From assembly GCF_900156415.1 (NCBI RefSeq), contig NZ_FTNM01000003.1:1-64000 (forward strand): 64,000 nt of DNA, written 5' to 3'. A program made the position numbers and the translations under genes. Of the stretch, positions 40,298 to 49,794 are shown piece by piece; positions within the stretch are counted from its first letter, which is position 1, and each line of letters begins with the position of its first letter. The notes under the pieces are model-generated. The model saw only the letters and a program-made list of their open reading frames with translations. It was not told where the DNA came from and did no database searches. The DNA is from Pontibacter lucknowensis (lineage in GTDB: Bacteria; Bacteroidota; Bacteroidia; Cytophagales; Hymenobacteraceae).

Positions 40298-42769
40298 ATG
40301 CACATCAAGACTCTGAGAACCTCGAAGCGACTGGCTGCTTCGTTGTTGAGCCTGTTGCTATTAGCAGGTTCCCCGGCTCCTGTCGCTTTGGCGCAGGGCG
40401 GCAACCAAGCCACCACCGGCTATCAGCGACCACCTGAGGCCATCGCCTCTATCATCGACGCACCATCTACGCCGGGTGTGAGTATCAACTCAAAAGGCGA
40501 TTGGATGCTGCTGCTCGAGCGGGCCGGTTACCCTAGTATTGAAGAACTGGCACAGCCCGAAAGCCGTCTGGCTGGTCTGCGCATCAACCCCGCCACAAAC
40601 GGCCAGAGCCGTGCCTCGTTCATCAACAACATCAAGCTGAAGCAGGTGAATGGCGGGCAGGAGTTCGAGGTAAGCGGGATTCCGCAGAACGCTCAGATCT
40701 CATATGTGACCTGGTCGCCCGACGAAAAGCAGATTGCCTTCACCTTCACCAAGGCCAACGGCATAGAACTGTGGGTGGCAAGTATAGCCGACCGGCAGGC
40801 TCGCAAACTGACAGAAGCCAGCCTTAATGATGCCTACAGCGGTCGTCCATTTTCGTGGATGCCGGACAGTAAATCGCTGCTGGTGAAGTTTGTGGACGAG
40901 AAACGCGGCGAAATGCCAAAAGCCAACCTGGTGCCGACCGGTCCTAACATTCAGGAGAACATCGGCAAGGCTAATCCTTCGCGTACCTATCAGGATCTGC
41001 TCAAAAACAAGTACGACGAGCAGCTGTTCGACTACTACATGCAAACCCAGCTCAAGCTGGTGAGTCTGGATGGTAAGCAGCAAAACGTGGGACAGGCCGG
41101 CATCATCAAGAGCGCCGATGTGTCGCCGGACGGACAGTACCTGCTCGTGGAAACGATTCAGAAACCTTACTCATACCTGGTGCCGCATTACTATTTCCCT
41201 TACAATGTAGAGGTATGGGGCCGTGACGGCAAAGTGGTGAAGCAACTGGCGCAACTGCCACTAGCCGAAGATATTCCGATCGGTTTTGACAACGTAGCCA
41301 AAGGCCCGCGCAGCTACAACTGGCGCCCAGACAAGCCTGCCACCTTATACTGGGTAGAAGCGCAGGACGGTGGCGATGCCAGCAAAGAAGTGGCCGAGCG
41401 CGATATCGTGTTTATGCTCGATGCTCCTTTTGCCGGAAAGCCAACGAAACTTGCCGGTACCAAATACCGCTACCGTGGCGTGCAGTGGGGCAACAATGAC
41501 CTGGCCCTGGTGAACGAGCGTCTGTGGAAGACCCGCACCGAGCGTGTCGTGCGTGTAAATTCTGCTAAACCGGTGCAGGCTGGCACGGTACTGATCGAGC
41601 GCTCTTACGAGGACGGCTATAGCGACCCAGGCAGCCCGGTTTATACCAAGAACCAGTATGGTCGCAGTGTGCTGCTAACCGACAAAAAGGGCGACAACAT
41701 CTACATGATCAGTGAAGGCGGCTCTCCTGAGGGCAACCGTCCGTTCCTGAGTGAGTTTAACCTGAAATCTAAAAAAGCGAAGATCCTGTTCCGCTCCGAG
41801 GCTCCTTACTATGAGCGTCCGGTGGATATCATCGACCTGAACAGCAAGCGTATCATCACCCGCCGCGAATCAGAGCAGGAAGTGCCGAATTACTTTGTGC
41901 GCGACCTGAACAAGAAGCAGCTGACGCAAGTGACGAAGTTCCCGCACCCGTATCCGCAGCTGGAAGGTGTGCAGAAAGAATTGCTGCAGTACGAGCGTAA
42001 CGACGGCGTGAAGCTGACGGCTGTGCTATACCTGCCGAAGGATTACAAGAAAGGAAGCGGCCCACTGCCGATGCTGATGTGGGCTTACCCGCGTGAGTTC
42101 AAGAACGCAGCGGCTGCCGGGCAGGTAAAGAGCTCTCCTTACGAGTTTACCCGCATCAGTTCCGGTTCACCGCTGTTCTGGGTGACGCAAGGCTATGCCG
42201 TACTTGACCGCACCGACTTCCCGATTGTGGGCGAGGGAGATGCCCAGCCAAATGACACCTATGTAGAGCAGCTGGTTGCCAGCGCGAAGGCCGCTATCGA
42301 TAAAACAGTGAGCATGGGCGTGGCCGATCCGAAGCGCATTGCCGTGGGCGGTCACTCGTACGGTGCTTTCATGACAGGCAACCTGCTGGCCCACTCTGAT
42401 CTGTTTGCCGCAGGTATAGCCCGAAGCGGCGCTTACAACCGTACCCTGACGCCATTTGGTTTCCAGCAGGAGGAGCGTACTTACTGGCAGGCCCCGGAGG
42501 TATACAACCGCATGTCTCCTTTCTCTGCCGCGCACAAAGTAAAAACACCGATCCTGCTCATCCACGGTGAGGCAGACAACAACTCTGGTACCTTCCCGAT
42601 CCAGAGTGAGCGTTTCTACAATGCGCTGAAAGGGCACGGGGCCACGACCCGTCTGGTGTTCCTGCCGCACGAAAGCCACGGATACGCCGCCCGTGAATCT
42701 ATCCTGCACATGCTGTGGGAAATGGATACCTGGCTGAACACCTACGTGAAGAACCGTCAGGTGCAATAA
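40298..42769 (+). CDS. S9-family serine peptidase (prolyl oligopeptidase-like)
   Basis: An 823-residue exported peptidase: signal peptide (about 1-33), an N-terminal beta-propeller (about 80-560; repeats such as SYVTWSPDEKQIAFTFTK and SADVSPDGQYLLVETI) and a C-terminal alpha/beta-hydrolase domain. The catalytic triad is visible: Ser in VGGHSYGAFMTGNLL (about 687), Asp in LIHGEADNNSGTFP (about 770) and His in FLPHESHGYAAR (about 797). The nearest described subfamily is the glutamyl-endopeptidase/acylaminoacyl-peptidase type (S9C/D). It is probably periplasmic. It is monocistronic, closed by a strong terminator at 42785. Confidence 0.93.
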   Translation: MHIKTLRTSKRLAASLLSLLLLAGSPAPVALAQGGNQATTGYQRPPEAIASIIDAPSTPGVSINSKGDWMLLLERAGYPSIEELAQPESRLAGLRINPATNGQSRASFINNIKLKQVNGGQEFEVSGIPQNAQISYVTWSPDEKQIAFTFTKANGIELWVASIADRQARKLTEASLNDAYSGRPFSWMPDSKSLLVKFVDEKRGEMPKANLVPTGPNIQENIGKANPSRTYQDLLKNKYDEQLFDYYMQTQLKLVSLDGKQQNVGQAGIIKSADVSPDGQYLLVETIQKPYSYLVPHYYFPYNVEVWGRDGKVVKQLAQLPLAEDIPIGFDNVAKGPRSYNWRPDKPATLYWVEAQDGGDASKEVAERDIVFMLDAPFAGKPTKLAGTKYRYRGVQWGNNDLALVNERLWKTRTERVVRVNSAKPVQAGTVLIERSYEDGYSDPGSPVYTKNQYGRSVLLTDKKGDNIYMISEGGSPEGNRPFLSEFNLKSKKAKILFRSEAPYYERPVDIIDLNSKRIITRRESEQEVPNYFVRDLNKKQLTQVTKFPHPYPQLEGVQKELLQYERNDGVKLTAVLYLPKDYKKGSGPLPMLMWAYPREFKNAAAAGQVKSSPYEFTRISSGSPLFWVTQGYAVLDRTDFPIVGEGDAQPNDTYVEQLVASAKAAIDKTVSMGVADPKRIAVGGHSYGAFMTGNLLAHSDLFAAGIARSGAYNRTLTPFGFQQEERTYWQAPEVYNRMSPFSAAHKVKTPILLIHGEADNNSGTFPIQSERFYNALKGHGATTRLVFLPHESHGYAARESILHMLWEMDTWLNTYVKNRQVQ

Positions 42770-42784
42770 GTTATAGGCATACCT

Positions 42785-42829
42785 ATAAACAGAACGCCCC
42801 GGCCATACAGGTCGGGGCGTTCTGTTTAT
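42785..42829 (+). terminator. Terminator after the S9 peptidase gene
   Basis: Long stem ATAAACAGAACGCCCC / GGGGCGTTCTGTTTAT with a 13-nt loop. The flanks are T/A rich on both sides and it lies between convergent genes, so it is probably bidirectional. Confidence 0.9.
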
Positions 42830-42847
42830 ACCTTGTTCAGGTGTTAC

Positions 42848-43615
42848 CTATTGCTCGATTGTTTTGATCTTGTGCGGCACAATGGTAAGCGGCCATTTTT
42901 GTCCGTCTACCGGCTCTTCGGCTATTTTGTCAATCACATCCATACCCTCTATCACTTCTCCGAACACCGTATACTCCTGGTCCAGCGCCGGCTCACCGCC
43001 GATGGTGGTATAGAGCTCGATCTGCTGCGGTGTATACTTTATATTATGCTGCGCTTCATAAGCCCGTAATTCCTGTAACGTTCTGGGCTCACCTAGTGTG
43101 ATGTAGAAGTTATGTGAAGATGACTCCTTCTCCGGATTACGTTCGTCGCCGTAACGTGCCATGGCTAAGGCGCCACGCTTGTGGATGTAGTTCGGGTTGA
43201 ACTCCTGTGGAATCTTGTAGGCGCCCTGCTTCATGGTGCGGTTATCGGAGTCGCCGCCCTGTACGGCAAAGCCCTTTACGACACGGTAAAACTCTCCCTG
43301 GTCATAGAAGCCCGCTTTGGTGAGACGCACAAAGTTGGCGCGGTGCAGTGGCGTCTCAGGGTATAGGCGCAACTTAATATCGCCGTGGCGGGTGCTGATG
43401 AGAATCAGGCTGTCAGGATGCTCTTTTTCATAAGCTGTCAGTACCTCCACTACATTTTCAGATGTGAGCGGTTCGAGCTTCGATTCTGTGGTGGTTTCAC
43501 GTTCCTCAGCAGTAGCCTGCTCTTCTGTTTTGGGCTGGCAAGCTGCCATTCCCAAAAAAAGTGCGATCACCCACAGGAGAGGTGAAGAGATGAATGCTTT
43601 TTTTGAGTATTTCAT
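42848..43615 (-). CDS. Cyclophilin-type peptidylprolyl isomerase (lipoprotein)
   Basis: A 255-residue exported cis-trans prolyl isomerase. The N-terminus is a signal sequence with lipobox GMAAC (Cys at about 26), followed by an acidic linker. The cyclophilin domain (about 65-250) contains GDIKLRLYPETPLHRANFVRLTKAGFYDQGEFYRVVKGFAVQGGD, the PQEF and GALAMARYGD segments and SSHNFYITLGE. It lies at the periplasmic face of the membrane and would assist folding of exported proteins. Monocistronic and convergent with the S9 peptidase gene. Confidence 0.94.
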   Translation of the reverse strand: MKYSKKAFISSPLLWVIALFLGMAACQPKTEEQATAEERETTTESKLEPLTSENVVEVLTAYEKEHPDSLILISTRHGDIKLRLYPETPLHRANFVRLTKAGFYDQGEFYRVVKGFAVQGGDSDNRTMKQGAYKIPQEFNPNYIHKRGALAMARYGDERNPEKESSSHNFYITLGEPRTLQELRAYEAQHNIKYTPQQIELYTTIGGEPALDQEYTVFGEVIEGMDVIDKIAEEPVDGQKWPLTIVPHKIKTIEQ

Positions 43616-44033
43616 AAGGGATAGGGTTAGTGCTTCTGTTAATATAGCAAAACGCTATTATAAAGTGCAAATAAAATTGTACTGTATTGTTGTTAAAAAT
43701 CTATTAAAATTAAACTTTTTAAAGATAGTGCTTTGTGAATGTAAACCTTGTGTTTAGAGTTTCGTATAAAGCCGCCCCCAAGAATAGCGAATAGCTTATA
43801 TCTGTTGAAAAGCGTTCAAATTGCTGTTTATACAAGAAATTACCGCCTGATTTCAGTGCAATTTGGATGTTGTAACAACGTGCAGCCTGAAGATAGTGTC
43901 AAGTGCATTTTAGAAAAAAACATTAAAAAAAATTATACTTTTATTTGGATATAAAAATCCTATTTAATAGTTTGGCTTTCACTATCCTTATAATAAACCT
44001 TAAAACTTTAACTAACCTAACTATTTTACACGT
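43616..44033. other. AT-rich divergent region, 418 bp
   Basis: No gene is visible. It separates the cyclophilin gene from the subtilase gene and should hold both promoters. The stretch 43905-43970 is very AT-rich (poly-A, TTATACTTTTATTTGG) just upstream of the subtilase leader. Confidence 0.5.
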
Positions 44034-45266
44034 ATGAAAAACACCTTACGCGTTAAGAACGTACTGCGTTCTGTGCTATTTGGGGCAGCTCTCTCTACTG
44101 CCGCAGTTTCATTCACTTCTTGCGACTCTGAGGCTCCTGAAGCCACCGAAGTAGCAGAGAACTTACAGACCTCTACCCAGAATGGAGCTATTATCAAGGG
44201 GCAGTACATTGTTGTATTTAAGAAAGATGCCAACCTGCGCCTGGATGGTACTGCTACCTATGCTGAGCGTGTAGGCGCGGTGCGCGAAATGGGCCAGGAG
44301 CTGCTTGCTTCCAATGGTATTGCCAACGCAACTATTGAGCAGGCTTACGGCCAAGCGATCCTGGGTATGGCTGCAAGACTAACCGATGACCAGGTGGATG
44401 CGCTTCGCCGCGATAGCCGTGTGGCTTACATCGAGCCAGACAGAATTGTAATGCTGGCACCCCCTTCAGGTAAGGGACCAGGTGGCGGCGGTGGCTCTAC
44501 AGGCCAGACTGTACCATACGGTATTGCACGTGTAGGCTATGGTGATGCTACCGGCAAAACTGCTTGGGTAATTGACTCTGGTATTGACTTAGACCACCCA
44601 GACCTGAACGTAGATGTTAACCGCAGCAGAACGTTCTTTACTTCCGGTAAGGATGCAAACTCAGCTGACGATGGCAACGGTCACGGAACACACGTAGCTG
44701 GTACTATTGCCGCTCTTGATAACTCCATTGGTGTGATCGGTGTAGCGCATGGCGCCACTGTTGTTGCTGTAAAAGTACTTGACTCACGTGGTAGCGGTTC
44801 TTATTCTGGCGTAATTGGCGGTGTTGACTACGTGGCTTCAGCTGCTCAGTCTGGCGACGTAGCCAACATGAGCTTGGGAGGCCCGGTTTCTCAGGCGCTT
44901 GATGATGCAGTAGTTGCTGCGGCTAGCAAAGGTATCAAGTTTGCGCTTGCTGCCGGTAACGAGTCTACGCACGCCAGCAACTCATCTCCAGCCCGTGCTA
45001 ACCATGCCAACATCTACACGGTTTCTGCCATGAACTCTTCTGATTCATGGGCGAGCTTCTCTAACTATGGCAACCCGCCAGTGGACGTATGCGCACCTGG
45101 TGTGAGCATCAACTCTACCTGGATGAACGGTGGCTATAACACGATCAGCGGTACGTCTATGGCTTCTCCGCACGTAGCAGGTCTTTTGTTGCACGGTCCA
45201 CTTAAAACTAGTGGCACTGTGAAGAATGACCCAGACGGAAATCCAGATCCAATTGCCATTAAATAA
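44034..45266 (+). CDS. S8 subtilisin-like serine peptidase with I9 propeptide (lipoprotein)
   Basis: A 410-residue secreted protease. The lipoprotein-type signal is SFTSC (Cys at about 29). The I9 inhibitor propeptide (about 55-140) runs from GQYIVVFKKDANL to RRDSRVAYIEPDRIV, then a Pro/Gly-rich linker precedes the peptidase domain (about 165-385). The triad is Asp in AWVIDSGIDLDHPD, His in DGNGHGTHVAGTIAA and Ser in ISGTSMASPHVAGLL; the oxyanion Asn lies in AAGNESTHAS. The arrangement is that of proteinase K-type subtilases. The enzyme ends shortly after the Ser helix, without a sorting domain. It is followed by a good terminator. Confidence 0.95.
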   Translation: MKNTLRVKNVLRSVLFGAALSTAAVSFTSCDSEAPEATEVAENLQTSTQNGAIIKGQYIVVFKKDANLRLDGTATYAERVGAVREMGQELLASNGIANATIEQAYGQAILGMAARLTDDQVDALRRDSRVAYIEPDRIVMLAPPSGKGPGGGGGSTGQTVPYGIARVGYGDATGKTAWVIDSGIDLDHPDLNVDVNRSRTFFTSGKDANSADDGNGHGTHVAGTIAALDNSIGVIGVAHGATVVAVKVLDSRGSGSYSGVIGGVDYVASAAQSGDVANMSLGGPVSQALDDAVVAAASKGIKFALAAGNESTHASNSSPARANHANIYTVSAMNSSDSWASFSNYGNPPVDVCAPGVSINSTWMNGGYNTISGTSMASPHVAGLLLHGPLKTSGTVKNDPDGNPDPIAIK

Positions 45267-45291
45267 TCCGACTGTTAATTAAGGTGAATTG

Positions 45292-45323
45292 AAACGGGCA
45301 GCTGTAAGGCTGCCCGTTTTTTT
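45292..45323 (+). terminator. Terminator after the subtilase gene
   Basis: Stem AAACGGGCAG / CTGCCCGTTT with an 8-nt loop, followed by TTTTAT. It overlaps the end of the convergent GNAT gene by 2 bp and may serve both genes. Confidence 0.92.
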
Positions 45324-45825
45324 ATGTCAGTTGTTTGCGCATCACATAATCATTCATCCAGTAAGGGCCGATCGGAATGTCTTCTTCGAGGTGCACCTGG
45401 TAGCCGCAACGCTCATAAAAAGCTTTTGCTTTGTTGTATTTGTTCACATTCAGGTCCAGGTAGCGGGCGCCGGCTTTCTCGACACGCTCTTCTACTGCAT
45501 CAAGCAACTGCTTGCCTAGTCCCTCACCCTGCCGTGCTGGGAGTAGGTATATCTTGTTGAGCTTGTAAACCGGTCCATCGGGCTCCTTAAGGGAATAAGC
45601 CGCAAAGCCTATGGGTTGAGCACCGTCGTACAGTATAATAAAGGTCTGGTTCTCCTCCATTTGTCGCTTGAGGGCTTCATGGGTATAGATTACTTGGAAC
45701 ATGCAGTCAATCTGCTGCCGCGAAAGTATAGACCGGTAAGTAGGCTCCCAGATGGCTTCGGCTAAACGGTGAATGGTGGGTATGTCGGCTGTGGTTGCTT
45801 CCCGTATGCTAAACTTGCTTTTCAT
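45322..45825 (-). CDS. GNAT family N-acetyltransferase
   Basis: A 167-residue acetyltransferase, start at the ATG at 45825 (MKSKFSIREATTADIPTIHRL). The GNAT fold is shown by the opening IREATTADIP, the strand QTFIILYDGAQPIGFAAYS and the acetyl-CoA-binding segment NKIYLLPARQGEGLGKQLLDAVEERV (Q/R-x-x-G-x-G/A type, about 92-117), plus the C-terminal LNVNKYNKAKAFYERCGYQ. The substrate cannot be assigned. Its stop is convergent with the subtilase terminator. Confidence 0.9.
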   Translation of the reverse strand: MKSKFSIREATTADIPTIHRLAEAIWEPTYRSILSRQQIDCMFQVIYTHEALKRQMEENQTFIILYDGAQPIGFAAYSLKEPDGPVYKLNKIYLLPARQGEGLGKQLLDAVEERVEKAGARYLDLNVNKYNKAKAFYERCGYQVHLEEDIPIGPYWMNDYVMRKQLT

Positions 45826-45921
45826 GCGCTGTGATGTTGCTGTATGGACAACGAAGATAGGCGCTCCCGTATAAAAAGCCAATGCCTGCTCCGGTAGGTT
45901 TTCAGCTTAAAGCAGAAGTTT

Positions 45922-45929
45922 TAACTTTG
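45922..45929 (+). promoter_or_regulatory. TAACTTTG, -7 element of the dehydrogenase promoter
   Basis: An exact TAnnTTTG match 23 bp upstream of the ATG at 45953. TTTT at 45899-45902, 19 bp upstream, is an approximate -33 element. Confidence 0.5.
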
Positions 45930-45952
45930 TACATACCCTTAAACCAAATACT

Positions 45953-46951
45953 ATGAGAGCCATCTACCTCGAAGCTATCAACAGCCCATTTGTGCTGATA
46001 GAGAAAGAAACACCCACTGCCGGTCCCGGTGAAGCCATCGTGCAGGTGAAAGCCGCCGCCCTGAACCACCGCGACGTCTGGATACAGTATGGCCGTTATT
46101 TCACCAAAGATTACCCAGCCATCTTAGGATCGGACGGTGCCGGTATCGTGACGGAAGTAGGGGAGGGTGTGGACCAAAGCTGGATAGGGCAGGAGGTTGT
46201 GATCGATCCTTCAACAGACTGGGGCGATAATCCGCATGCGCATGGTAGAGATTACAAAGTGCTGGGTATGCCGCAGGACGGAACTTTTGCCGAGTACGTG
46301 AAAGTAAAAGCTTCTAACCTGCACCGCAAGCCAGCACATCTGAGTTTTGAGGAAGCGGCAGCGCTGCCACTGGCAGGTGTGACGGCCTATCGTGCTATGT
46401 TTACCAAGTGCGGACTCAAAGCCAGTGAGCGGGTGCTGATCACGGGTGCTGGTGGCGGGGTGGCGCTGTTTGCGGTGCAGTTTGCCGTAGCGGCAGGCGC
46501 AGAGGTATGGGTGACATCCGGATCAGACGAGAAAATCGAAAAGGCCAAGGAGCTGGGTGCGACTGGCGGCATCAATTATAAAAAAGAGAATTGGGGCAAG
46601 GAGCTAAAGGCCGAAGTAGGCGGATTCGATGTGGGCATTGACGGAGCTGCAGGCGAAGGCTTTGTACAACTTGTGAAGCTGGCCAAGCCAGGCGGCCGCA
46701 TCGGTATTTACGGCGGCACGACCGGTATGATCGGGCAGATCAACCCGGCTGAAATATTCTGGAAACAACTCGCCATACACGGCAGCACGATGGGCACTAA
46801 CCAGGACTTCGCTGAAATGATCGCTTTTGTAGAAGAGAAGAAAGTGAAACCAGTTGTGGATATCGTGTTCCCGCTGGAAGAAACCGAACAGGCCATGCGC
46901 TACATGGAAGCCGGCAAGCAGTTTGGCAAGATCGTGGTGAAAGTAAGTTAG
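45953..46951 (+). CDS. Zinc-type medium-chain dehydrogenase / quinone oxidoreductase
   Basis: A 332-residue MDR-superfamily oxidoreductase. The GroES-like N-terminal domain (VKAAALNHRDVWIQYGRYF ... PAILGSDGAGIVTEVGEGV) is followed by the Rossmann domain with nucleotide-binding ITGAGGGVALFAVQFAVAAGAEVWVTSGSDEKIEKAKELGA. The structural-zinc Cys residues of alcohol dehydrogenases are absent, and the sequence resembles NADPH-dependent quinone oxidoreductases. The physiological substrate is unknown. Monocistronic with a TAACTTTG promoter. Confidence 0.9.
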   Translation: MRAIYLEAINSPFVLIEKETPTAGPGEAIVQVKAAALNHRDVWIQYGRYFTKDYPAILGSDGAGIVTEVGEGVDQSWIGQEVVIDPSTDWGDNPHAHGRDYKVLGMPQDGTFAEYVKVKASNLHRKPAHLSFEEAAALPLAGVTAYRAMFTKCGLKASERVLITGAGGGVALFAVQFAVAAGAEVWVTSGSDEKIEKAKELGATGGINYKKENWGKELKAEVGGFDVGIDGAAGEGFVQLVKLAKPGGRIGIYGGTTGMIGQINPAEIFWKQLAIHGSTMGTNQDFAEMIAFVEEKKVKPVVDIVFPLEETEQAMRYMEAGKQFGKIVVKVS

Positions 46952-47100
46952 TTTTTTTCACAATCACCAACCGCACTTCGAGCTGAGTTATACCTGTCTT
47001 CTCAACTTTTCTGTCATCCCGACGACAGGAGAGATCTGGATTATATGAACGCCAGAGCATATTTCAGATTTCTCACTTAGGTTCGAAATGACATCATACA

Positions 47101-47146
47101 AAACAGAAAGCCCGCTGCAACACCAGTTGCAGCGGGCTTTCTGTTT
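47101..47146. terminator. Perfect 20-bp inverted repeat terminator
   Basis: Arms AAACAGAAAGCCCGCTGCAA and TTGCAGCGGGCTTTCTGTTT with loop CACCAG; A and T tracts on both sides make it bidirectional. It lies between the dehydrogenase gene and the convergent S9 peptidase gene. Confidence 0.9.
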
Positions 47147-47166
47147 TTAACTCTCAGCTTCTAGAC

Positions 47167-49365
47167 CTATTCCTCTATCCCAGCCAGTTTCAGGAAGAAA
47201 GCGTACTGCAGGGCCGTTTCGCGGTATGGCTGGAAGCGACCGGATGCGCCGCCGTGGCCAGCCTCCATGTTTGTCTGGAGGAGGAGCAGGTTGTCATCTG
47301 TCTTCATTTCACGGAGCTTGGCAACCCACTTGGCCGGCTCAAAATACTGAACCTGCGAGTCGTGCAGGCCAGTAGTGACGAGCATGTTCGGGTACTCCTT
47401 AGCCTCCACATTGTCATAAGGCGAGTAAGAGAGCATGTAGTCATAGGCATCCTTGTTGGCTGGATTTCCCCATTCGTCAAACTCACCGGTAGTGAGCGGG
47501 ATGCTGGTGTCGAGCATGGTGGTAACTACATCCACAAACGGTACGGCTGCGTGCACACCTTTGTAGAGATCCGGACGCATGTTCACGACAGCGCCCATCA
47601 GCAGACCACCGGCACTACCACCCTGCGCAAACAGCTTATCAGGATTGGTATAGCCTTGTTCGATCAGGTATTCTGACACATCAATGAAGTCTGTGAATGT
47701 GTTTTTCTTCTTCATCAGCTTGCCGTCTTCATACCACTGGCGTCCCATTTCCTGACCACCGCGGATGTGCGCAATGGCATACACAAAGCCACGGTCGAGC
47801 AGACTGAGGCGCACGGAGCTAAAACCGGGGTTCATGCTGATGCCATAGGAGCCGTAAGCGTACTGCAGGGTTGGGTTATTGCCGTCGAGCTGCAGCCCTT
47901 TGCGGTATACCAGCGACACCGGAATTTTGGTGCCGTCTTTGGCAGTGGCGTAAATGCGCTTAGCCTCATAGTTATTCTTGTCAAAATCACCCACCACTTC
48001 CTGTTCTTTTAGCAGTGTTTTCTGCTTCGTCTCCATGTTGTAATCAAATGTAGAGCTTGGGGTAGTGAGGGAGCTATAGCCGTAGCGCAGTACCTTGCTG
48101 TCGAAGTCGGGGTTGATGCTGATGCCGGCAGTGTAGGCTTCTTCCCCGAAGTCCACATAGTAGTCTGTTTTGGGGTCGTTCCACTTTTTAATGCGCAGTT
48201 GGGTCAGGCCATTCTTGCGCTCCTGCAGCACCAGGTAGTCCTTGAAAATCTCAGTGCCTTCCAGGTACGTGTCAGCGCGATGCGGAATCACCTCTGTCCA
48301 GTTCTGCTTGGTAGTTTTGCCAACTGGTGTCTTCATCAGTTTAAAGTTGGTGGCGCCATCCTTGTTGGTGCGGATGTAGAAGCTGTCGCCGAAGTGGTCT
48401 ACGCTGTACTCCAGTCCGCGCTCCCGTGGCTGAATGATCCTGAAGCTTGCAGTTGGGTTGGCAGCGTCCACAAAACGGTACTCCTGCGACAGGGTGCTGC
48501 CCGAGCCGATGATGATGTATTTCTCAGATTTGGTTTTATACACAAAGGTGCTGAAGGTCTCGTCGGCTTCGTGGTATACCTCTTTGTCCTGCGAGGTAGG
48601 TGTGCCCAGGGTATGGCGGAAGATTTTGAAAGAACGGAGTGCCGGATCTTTCATAGTATAGAACACGGTTTTGTTATCGTTGGCCCATACAGCGCCACCG
48701 GTGGTGTTAGGTATACGGTCGGGCAGTATCTCGCCTGTCTGCAGATTTTTGAAGCGGATGGTATACTGGCGGCGACTCACAGTGTCCTCACCAAAAGCCA
48801 GCAGGCGATTATCAGGGCTCACATTCATGCCGGCAGCCGCATAGTAGCTCTTGCCCTCGGCACGCTCGTTGGCGTTTACCATAATCTCCTCTTTGGCGTC
48901 GAGTGTGCCCTTCTTGCGGGCGTAGATCGGGTACTCTTTGCCAGCCTCGAAGCGGGTATAGTAGAAGTAGCTATTCTTTTTGTAAGGCACCGATTCGTCA
49001 GTTTGCTTGATGCGTCCCACAATCTCGTTGAAGAGCTTTTCCTGTAACTCCTCCGTGTCGGCCATCACCTGCTTTGTGTAGTCGTTCTCTGCGTTTAGGT
49101 AGGCGATCACTTCCGGATTTTCGCGCTCGTTCAGCCAGTAGTAATTGTCGATGCGGGTGTGGCCATGTGCTGTGAGTTCTTTCGGCTTTTGGGCTGCGAC
49201 AGGCGGTTGCGGCTGATTGGCGGTTACCGTGCTCTCAGCCGTTTGCTCGGTCGTAGCTGTCTCTGTCGCAGTGCTCTGTTGCGTCGTACTGCAGGCTGTG
49301 CCTGCCAGCAGACAGGCCGAAAGCAGAAGGGCCGGAGCTGCTGTGTTGTGCTGTGCTTTTTTCAT
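47167..49365 (-). CDS. Oligopeptidase B-like S9 peptidase (lipoprotein)
   Basis: A 732-residue exported peptidase with lipobox LAGTAC (Cys at about 25). After a Thr/Gln-rich linker comes the S9A-type opening (ELTAHGHTRIDNYYWLNERENPEVIAYLNAENDYTK), a beta-propeller (about 130-440) and the catalytic domain with Ser in FAQGGSAGGLLMGAVVNM (about 565), then Asp and His near GLHDSQVQYFEPAKW and GHGGASGRF at the C-terminus. The GGSAGG motif and following NMRPDLYKGVHAAVPFVDVVTTM are diagnostic for oligopeptidase B (protease II), which cleaves after basic residues. A second S9 enzyme of a different subfamily is at 40298-42769. Monocistronic. Confidence 0.93.
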   Translation of the reverse strand: MKKAQHNTAAPALLLSACLLAGTACSTTQQSTATETATTEQTAESTVTANQPQPPVAAQKPKELTAHGHTRIDNYYWLNERENPEVIAYLNAENDYTKQVMADTEELQEKLFNEIVGRIKQTDESVPYKKNSYFYYTRFEAGKEYPIYARKKGTLDAKEEIMVNANERAEGKSYYAAAGMNVSPDNRLLAFGEDTVSRRQYTIRFKNLQTGEILPDRIPNTTGGAVWANDNKTVFYTMKDPALRSFKIFRHTLGTPTSQDKEVYHEADETFSTFVYKTKSEKYIIIGSGSTLSQEYRFVDAANPTASFRIIQPRERGLEYSVDHFGDSFYIRTNKDGATNFKLMKTPVGKTTKQNWTEVIPHRADTYLEGTEIFKDYLVLQERKNGLTQLRIKKWNDPKTDYYVDFGEEAYTAGISINPDFDSKVLRYGYSSLTTPSSTFDYNMETKQKTLLKEQEVVGDFDKNNYEAKRIYATAKDGTKIPVSLVYRKGLQLDGNNPTLQYAYGSYGISMNPGFSSVRLSLLDRGFVYAIAHIRGGQEMGRQWYEDGKLMKKKNTFTDFIDVSEYLIEQGYTNPDKLFAQGGSAGGLLMGAVVNMRPDLYKGVHAAVPFVDVVTTMLDTSIPLTTGEFDEWGNPANKDAYDYMLSYSPYDNVEAKEYPNMLVTTGLHDSQVQYFEPAKWVAKLREMKTDDNLLLLQTNMEAGHGGASGRFQPYRETALQYAFFLKLAGIEE

Positions 49366-49491
49366 AGGGTGTATCAGTTGTACAGGTATAAAAATAAGAA
49401 AAAATACGACACTATAAATTTAAATTAAAGTTATGCATGCAGCGTATTTTTTTATACCTTGTCAGTACTTAAAACAATCATCTGACATACT

Positions 49492-49743
49492 ATGGCAACA
49501 CAAGAAGAATTTGAGCAGGCAGTGGCCCAGTCGAAGGAACTCACAGAGCGTCCGTCCAATAATATTCTGCTGCAACTCTACAGCCTGTACAAGCAGGCTA
49601 CTGAAGGCGATGTGAACACCGAGCGTCCGGGAGGATTTGATTTCAAAAACATAGCGAAATGGGATGCCTGGAAAAGCCTGGAAGGTACCAGCCAGGAGGA
49701 TGCCCGCGCACAGTACGTGCAGTTGGTGAACAGCCTGAAGTAA
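49492..49743 (+). CDS. Acyl-CoA-binding protein
   Basis: An 83-residue four-helix acyl-CoA-binding protein of the ACBP family. The conserved features are FEQAVAQSKELTERPSNNILLQLYSLYKQATEGDVN (helix 1 and 2 with the YxLYKQAT motif) and KWDAWKSLEGTSQEDARAQYVQLV (helix 4 with the K-x-DAW-x-x). It buffers long-chain acyl-CoA esters in the cytoplasm. Monocistronic, followed by a shared terminator. Confidence 0.95.
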   Translation: MATQEEFEQAVAQSKELTERPSNNILLQLYSLYKQATEGDVNTERPGGFDFKNIAKWDAWKSLEGTSQEDARAQYVQLVNSLK

Positions 49744-49768
49744 GATACTGCTTGCCTAACAGGTATAA

Positions 49769-49794
49769 AAAAAGCGCCCCATGGGGCGCTTTTT
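49769..49794. terminator. Bidirectional terminator between acbp and DUF2007 genes
   Basis: Perfect stem AAAAAGCGCCCC / GGGGCGCTTTTT around AT. It begins 26 bp after the acyl-CoA-binding protein gene and its right edge reaches the stop codon of the convergent DUF2007 gene. Confidence 0.9.

Noticed and set aside
48199-49047. 282-codon plus-strand frame inside the oligopeptidase B-like gene
   Set aside because: Antisense to a clear S9 peptidase; codon pattern is the mirror of the real gene.
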